Part shown: one piece after another, positions 61,400 through 64,000 of the stretch
How positions within the stretch are numbered: the first letter of the stretch is position 1
Layout of the letters: every line of letters begins with the position of its first letter
DNA from: Roseateles sp.
GTDB taxonomy: Bacteria > Pseudomonadota > Gammaproteobacteria > Burkholderiales > Burkholderiaceae_C
Direction: 5' to 3'
Assembly: GCA_015657635.1 (NCBI GenBank)
Contig: JACDQM010000187.1
Location: forward strand, 1-64,000
Length of the DNA: 64,000 nt
The notes under the pieces: generated by a model
What the model saw: only the letters and a program-made list of their open reading frames with translations
The model's database searches: none
What the model was told of the DNA's origin: nothing
Translations under genes and position numbers: made by a program

Positions 61400-61903
61400 T
61401 CAGGGTTGGGCGAACGCGACGCCCTCAAGACGCAGCATGGCCTGCTTGCGCGCCAGGCCGCCGGCATAGCCGGTCAGTTGCCCGCCAGCGCCGAGCACGC
61501 GGTGGCAGGGAATCAGGATGGCGATCGGATTGCGCCCGATCGCAGCACCGACGGCGCGCGCCGCCTGCGGCCGGCCCAGCTGCGCCGCCAGCTGGCCATA
61601 GCTGCGGCTGTGGCCGCTGGGAATGGCGCGCAACGCCTGCCACACCCGCTGCTGGAAGGCGCTACCCATCGGGGCCAGCGGCAGTTCGTCCAGCATCTGG
61701 GGCAAGACCTGACCCTGGAAATAGCGCTCCAGCAGGCGGGCAGTGGCCTGCAGCAGTGGATCGTCAGCGCGCTGCGGTGCGTCCAGCGGTCCGGGGTGAT
61801 GGGCTTGCGCATCGAACCACAGGCCGGCCAGGCCCTGCGGGCTGCGCGCCGCGCACAGCGGGCCCAGCGGGGTGTCGATGCGGCATTGGGCGCTGAGCTT
61901 CAT
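61400..61903 (-). CDS. ogt: Methylated-DNA-protein cysteine methyltransferase
   Basis: 167-residue suicide repair protein that takes O6-methyl groups from guanine onto its own cysteine. The acceptor cysteine is in ILIPCHRVLG (residue about 131), preceded by the helix-turn-helix RVWQALRAIPSGHSRSYGQLA and followed by LTGYAGGLARKQAML. The start at 61903 has GAGGAGAAG before it and overlaps the stop of the AlkA-type gene (ATGA), so the two alkylation repair genes are translated together. Length is that of Ogt-type proteins without the Ada N-domain. Confidence 0.96.
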   Translation of the reverse strand: MKLSAQCRIDTPLGPLCAARSPQGLAGLWFDAQAHHPGPLDAPQRADDPLLQATARLLERYFQGQVLPQMLDELPLAPMGSAFQQRVWQALRAIPSGHSRSYGQLAAQLGRPQAARAVGAAIGRNPIAILIPCHRVLGAGGQLTGYAGGLARKQAMLRLEGVAFAQP

Positions 61904-63417
61904 GGACTTCTCCTCGCCGTGCTGCTGGCTTTGCTGGCGGCCAGCGCGGCCGCACGCCACAGGCGCAGCACCGCATAGCTGCGATAGGGTTGATAGGCTG
62001 TGCTGGCGGCTTGCGTGGCCGCGGCCGACAGCGGCTGTGCCGGGTCGGCGCTGAGCGCGCGGCGCAGCACGATGTCGCCGGGAGGGAAGGCGTCCGGCCA
62101 GCTCCAGCCGCGCATCAGCATGTAGTCCGCCGTCCAGGGGCCGATGCCGGGCAGGGCCAGCAGCTCGGCGCGTGCCAGCGCCAGCTCGCCCCGGCCCTGG
62201 GCATAGCGCAGTGAGGGCCAGGCTGTGGCCAGCGCGATCAGGGCCTGGGCGCGCTGGCGGATGATGCCCAGCTCGGCGATCTGTTCCAGCGCTGCCTCGG
62301 CCAGCGTCTCGGGGGCCGGGAACAAGCGGTGCACCTCGGCCGTGGCCTGGCCGTCAGCCAGCGGCGCGCCAAAGCGCTGCACCAGACGCGCGGCCAGGGT
62401 GCGCGCGGCTGCCACCGTGACCTGCTGGCCCAGCACGGCGCGCACGGCCAGCTCGAAACGGTCCACGCAGCCCGGCAGGCGCAGCCCCGGCTCGTTCGTG
62501 GCCAGCGCGCCGAGTCGGGCGTCGATCAGGCCCGGCTCGGCGTCCAGATCGAGCCAGCGCCGCAGCAGCGGCATCAGGCTGGCACTGGCCGGCCACAGCG
62601 TTGCGCAGGGCGTGAGCCGCAGCAGCGGCGCCTTGGTGTCGAACTGCACGACGATGCGCCCGCTCAAGACCTGACCCCGGTGCTGCAGCCGCAGGCTGCG
62701 CTCGATGCGCAGCGCGGGCAGGTCGACCGACTCGATGCCGGGAATGGCGCGGTCGGCCAGGAACTGCAGCAGTGCCGGCACCGCATAGGGCGGACGGTAG
62801 GCCAGGCGCAGCGCGGTCTCGGCGCCGGCGGCGACCTTGGCCGGCACCGCCCGGCGCAGCGCCGTGGGTTGCAGCCGGTAATGCTCGACGAAGGCGGCAT
62901 TGAAGCGGCGCAGGCTGGCAAAGCCGGCCGCATGCGCGACGGCGGCGACCGGCAGCGCGGAATCGCTGAGCAACTGCTTGGCCAGCAGCAGGCGCCGTGT
63001 CTGCAGATACTGCAGCGGCGTCACGCCCTGCTCGGCAGCGAAGATGCGGCGCAGGTGCCGGCTCGTGATGCCCAGATGGGCGGCCAGCCGCTCGACCGAG
63101 GCCTCGGGGTCGTCACAGCCATCCAGCCATTCGGCCGCCTGCCGCGCCAGCGTGCGCGAGGCGTCCATCACGCTCCAGGCCGGCTGCCCGGCGCGCGGCG
63201 CCAGCTCGGGGCGGCACTTCAGGCAGGGGCGATAGGCGGCGGCTTCGGCCTGCGCGGCGCTGGCGTAGAAGCTGCAGTTCTCACGCTTCGGTGTGCGGAC
63301 ACGGCAGATCGGGCGGCAGTAGATGCCGGTGGAGCTGACGCCGACGAACCACAGCCCATCGAAGCGGGCGTCGCGGGCGACAAGGGCCGGGTAGCAGTGG
63401 TCGGGGTCGAGCGGCAT
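61900..63417 (-). CDS. Ada N-domain / AraC / AlkA fusion: DNA-3-methyladenine glycosylase II
   Basis: 505-residue fusion for alkylation damage. Residues 1-80 are the Ada zinc domain with four cysteines (GIYCRPICRVRTP, YRPCLKCRPEL), which accept methyl groups from DNA phosphotriesters; about 90-190 is an AraC-type helix-turn-helix pair (LAAHLGITSRHLRRIF); from about 200 on is AlkA, with its N-terminal domain and the HhH-GPD glycosylase fold (LPGIGPWTADYMLMRGW, catalytic aspartate in FPPGDIVLRR). It would sense methylation, activate transcription and remove N-alkylated bases. The O6-methylguanine transferase part of Ada is absent but supplied by the coupled ogt gene. Confidence 0.95.
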   Translation of the reverse strand: MPLDPDHCYPALVARDARFDGLWFVGVSSTGIYCRPICRVRTPKRENCSFYASAAQAEAAAYRPCLKCRPELAPRAGQPAWSVMDASRTLARQAAEWLDGCDDPEASVERLAAHLGITSRHLRRIFAAEQGVTPLQYLQTRRLLLAKQLLSDSALPVAAVAHAAGFASLRRFNAAFVEHYRLQPTALRRAVPAKVAAGAETALRLAYRPPYAVPALLQFLADRAIPGIESVDLPALRIERSLRLQHRGQVLSGRIVVQFDTKAPLLRLTPCATLWPASASLMPLLRRWLDLDAEPGLIDARLGALATNEPGLRLPGCVDRFELAVRAVLGQQVTVAAARTLAARLVQRFGAPLADGQATAEVHRLFPAPETLAEAALEQIAELGIIRQRAQALIALATAWPSLRYAQGRGELALARAELLALPGIGPWTADYMLMRGWSWPDAFPPGDIVLRRALSADPAQPLSAAATQAASTAYQPYRSYAVLRLWRAAALAASKASSTARRSP

Positions 63418-63483
63418 GCGGCCATGATAGGGTGGCCGCTGCGCCAGGACTGGTCGTTTTCGGACCTGTGGGCAGGTGATGCC

Positions 63484-64000
63484 TCAGCGTAGATAACGCT
63501 GCTGCAGGCGGGCAACGGTGCCATCCGCCTGCAGCTGCTGATAGGCCTTGATCCAGCGTTGCGCCTCGGCCTCGGGCAAGCCCAGCGATGCGCCCATGTA
63601 GAGCGTCGCCTCGCCCAAGGTGGTCTGGGTGATGTAGGCCGAGCGGCTGTGGCCATACTCATCGATCGCAGCCATCAGCATCGGGGCACCGGCATAGATG
63701 GCTGTCAAGCTCTTCTCATTGAGCATGCGCAGCAGATCCTTGTAGTCCTTGGCCTCGCGGATGGTGCGGAAGTCTTCGCTCTGCAGGTTCTTGATGATGG
63801 GCGAGCCCCGCAGCACACCGATGGGCTCCCTGCGCAACTGCTCCAGACTCATCGGCTTCGCTTCGGCCCTGCCGACGAAAGCGTATTGCACGCGCGTCAG
63901 CGGGATCAGCCAGCGAAAGCTGTGCTCCCGATCCGGCGTGCGCGCCAGCGGAAAGACGCCGAAGCTGCTGCCTTCCGTCGTCATCTTGACGGCCCGGGCC
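63484..64000 (-). CDS. Periplasmic substrate-binding protein (SBP_bac_3-like), 5' partial
   Basis: C-terminal part of a solute-binding protein. The reading frame stays open to the window edge and the segment FGVFPLARTPDREHSFRWL normally lies inside such proteins, so the true start is beyond 64000 and the ATG at 63984 is internal. Further segments are IGVLRGSPIIKNLQ, LTAIYAGAPMLMAAIDE and LPEAEAQRWIKAYQQLQADGT, the usual last helix of this family. About 170 residues are present. Orphan proteins of this type are common in Burkholderiales; the ligand is unknown. Confidence 0.8.
   Translation of the reverse strand, partial: ARAVKMTTEGSSFGVFPLARTPDREHSFRWLIPLTRVQYAFVGRAEAKPMSLEQLRREPIGVLRGSPIIKNLQSEDFRTIREAKDYKDLLRMLNEKSLTAIYAGAPMLMAAIDEYGHSRSAYITQTTLGEATLYMGASLGLPEAEAQRWIKAYQQLQADGTVARLQQRYLR

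Overview
The window is GC-rich bacterial chromosome, densely coding on both strands, with no insertion sequence, integrase, phage gene or CRISPR array that I can see. The gene order leuCDB-asd-fimV-truA-trpFBA-accD-folC-dedD-cvpA-purF-metZ (a block shared in outline with pseudomonads), the style of the proteins (Bug-type binding protein, YheS-like ABC-F, DapC transaminase, QueF of the short type) and the OhrR/Ohr pair all suggest a betaproteobacterium of the order Burkholderiales, probably the Rubrivivax/Roseateles/Leptothrix neighbourhood. The species cannot be named from this.

Layout. 1-1932: end of a propionyl-CoA carboxylase alpha chain and an epimerase-like VOC protein, closed by a strong terminator. 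2030-4142: two periplasmic binding proteins. 4180-9547: LysR regulator, leucine genes leuC-leuD-leuB, and asd. 9797-22628: the housekeeping block fimV, truA, trpF-trpB-trpA, accD, folC, dedD, cvpA, purF, metZ. 22651-24556: gltX followed by a tRNA operon (Ala-GGC, Glu-TTC, Asp-GTC) with its own promoter and terminator. 24687-30975: lexA with a helix-hairpin-helix gene, asparaginase, the Ohr/OhrR peroxide system, a DUF1304 membrane protein, an ABC-F ATPase and prmB. 31261-38310: a tightly packed minus-strand cluster built around an ArsS-like radical SAM enzyme, two arsenosugar-type glycosyltransferases, a TVP38-disulfide reductase fusion, a FAD oxidoreductase, a DUF3047 protein and a CMD-family protein. 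38412-42852: dapE, a PilT/PilU-type ATPase, dapD and dapC; then queF. 43565-53804: smc, zipA, a CorC-type membrane protein, a GGDEF/EAL protein and ligA. 53867-64000: a lysozyme-inhibitor-like protein, a chemoreceptor, a serine hydrolase, a LytTR two-component pair, an EamA exporter, the alkylation repair genes alkA-type and ogt, and the end of another binding protein. No gene-free stretch exceeds 300 bases; the longest, 30976-31260 and 2840-3110, show nothing I can name.

Two points stand out. First, the 31.3-38.3 kb cluster looks like an organo-metalloid (arsenosugar-like) natural product pathway without the methyltransferase ArsM nearby, and is the best candidate here for under-described biology. 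Second, at least ten single-base indels break conserved and often essential genes (pccA, leuC, folC twice, asparaginase, ohr, yheS-type, zipA twice, corC-type, probably ohrR). Nearly all are one missing G or C in a GC-rich run and every repaired gene returns to a whole codon number, so these are most likely sequencing errors rather than pseudogenes. I therefore annotate them as genes spanning the break.
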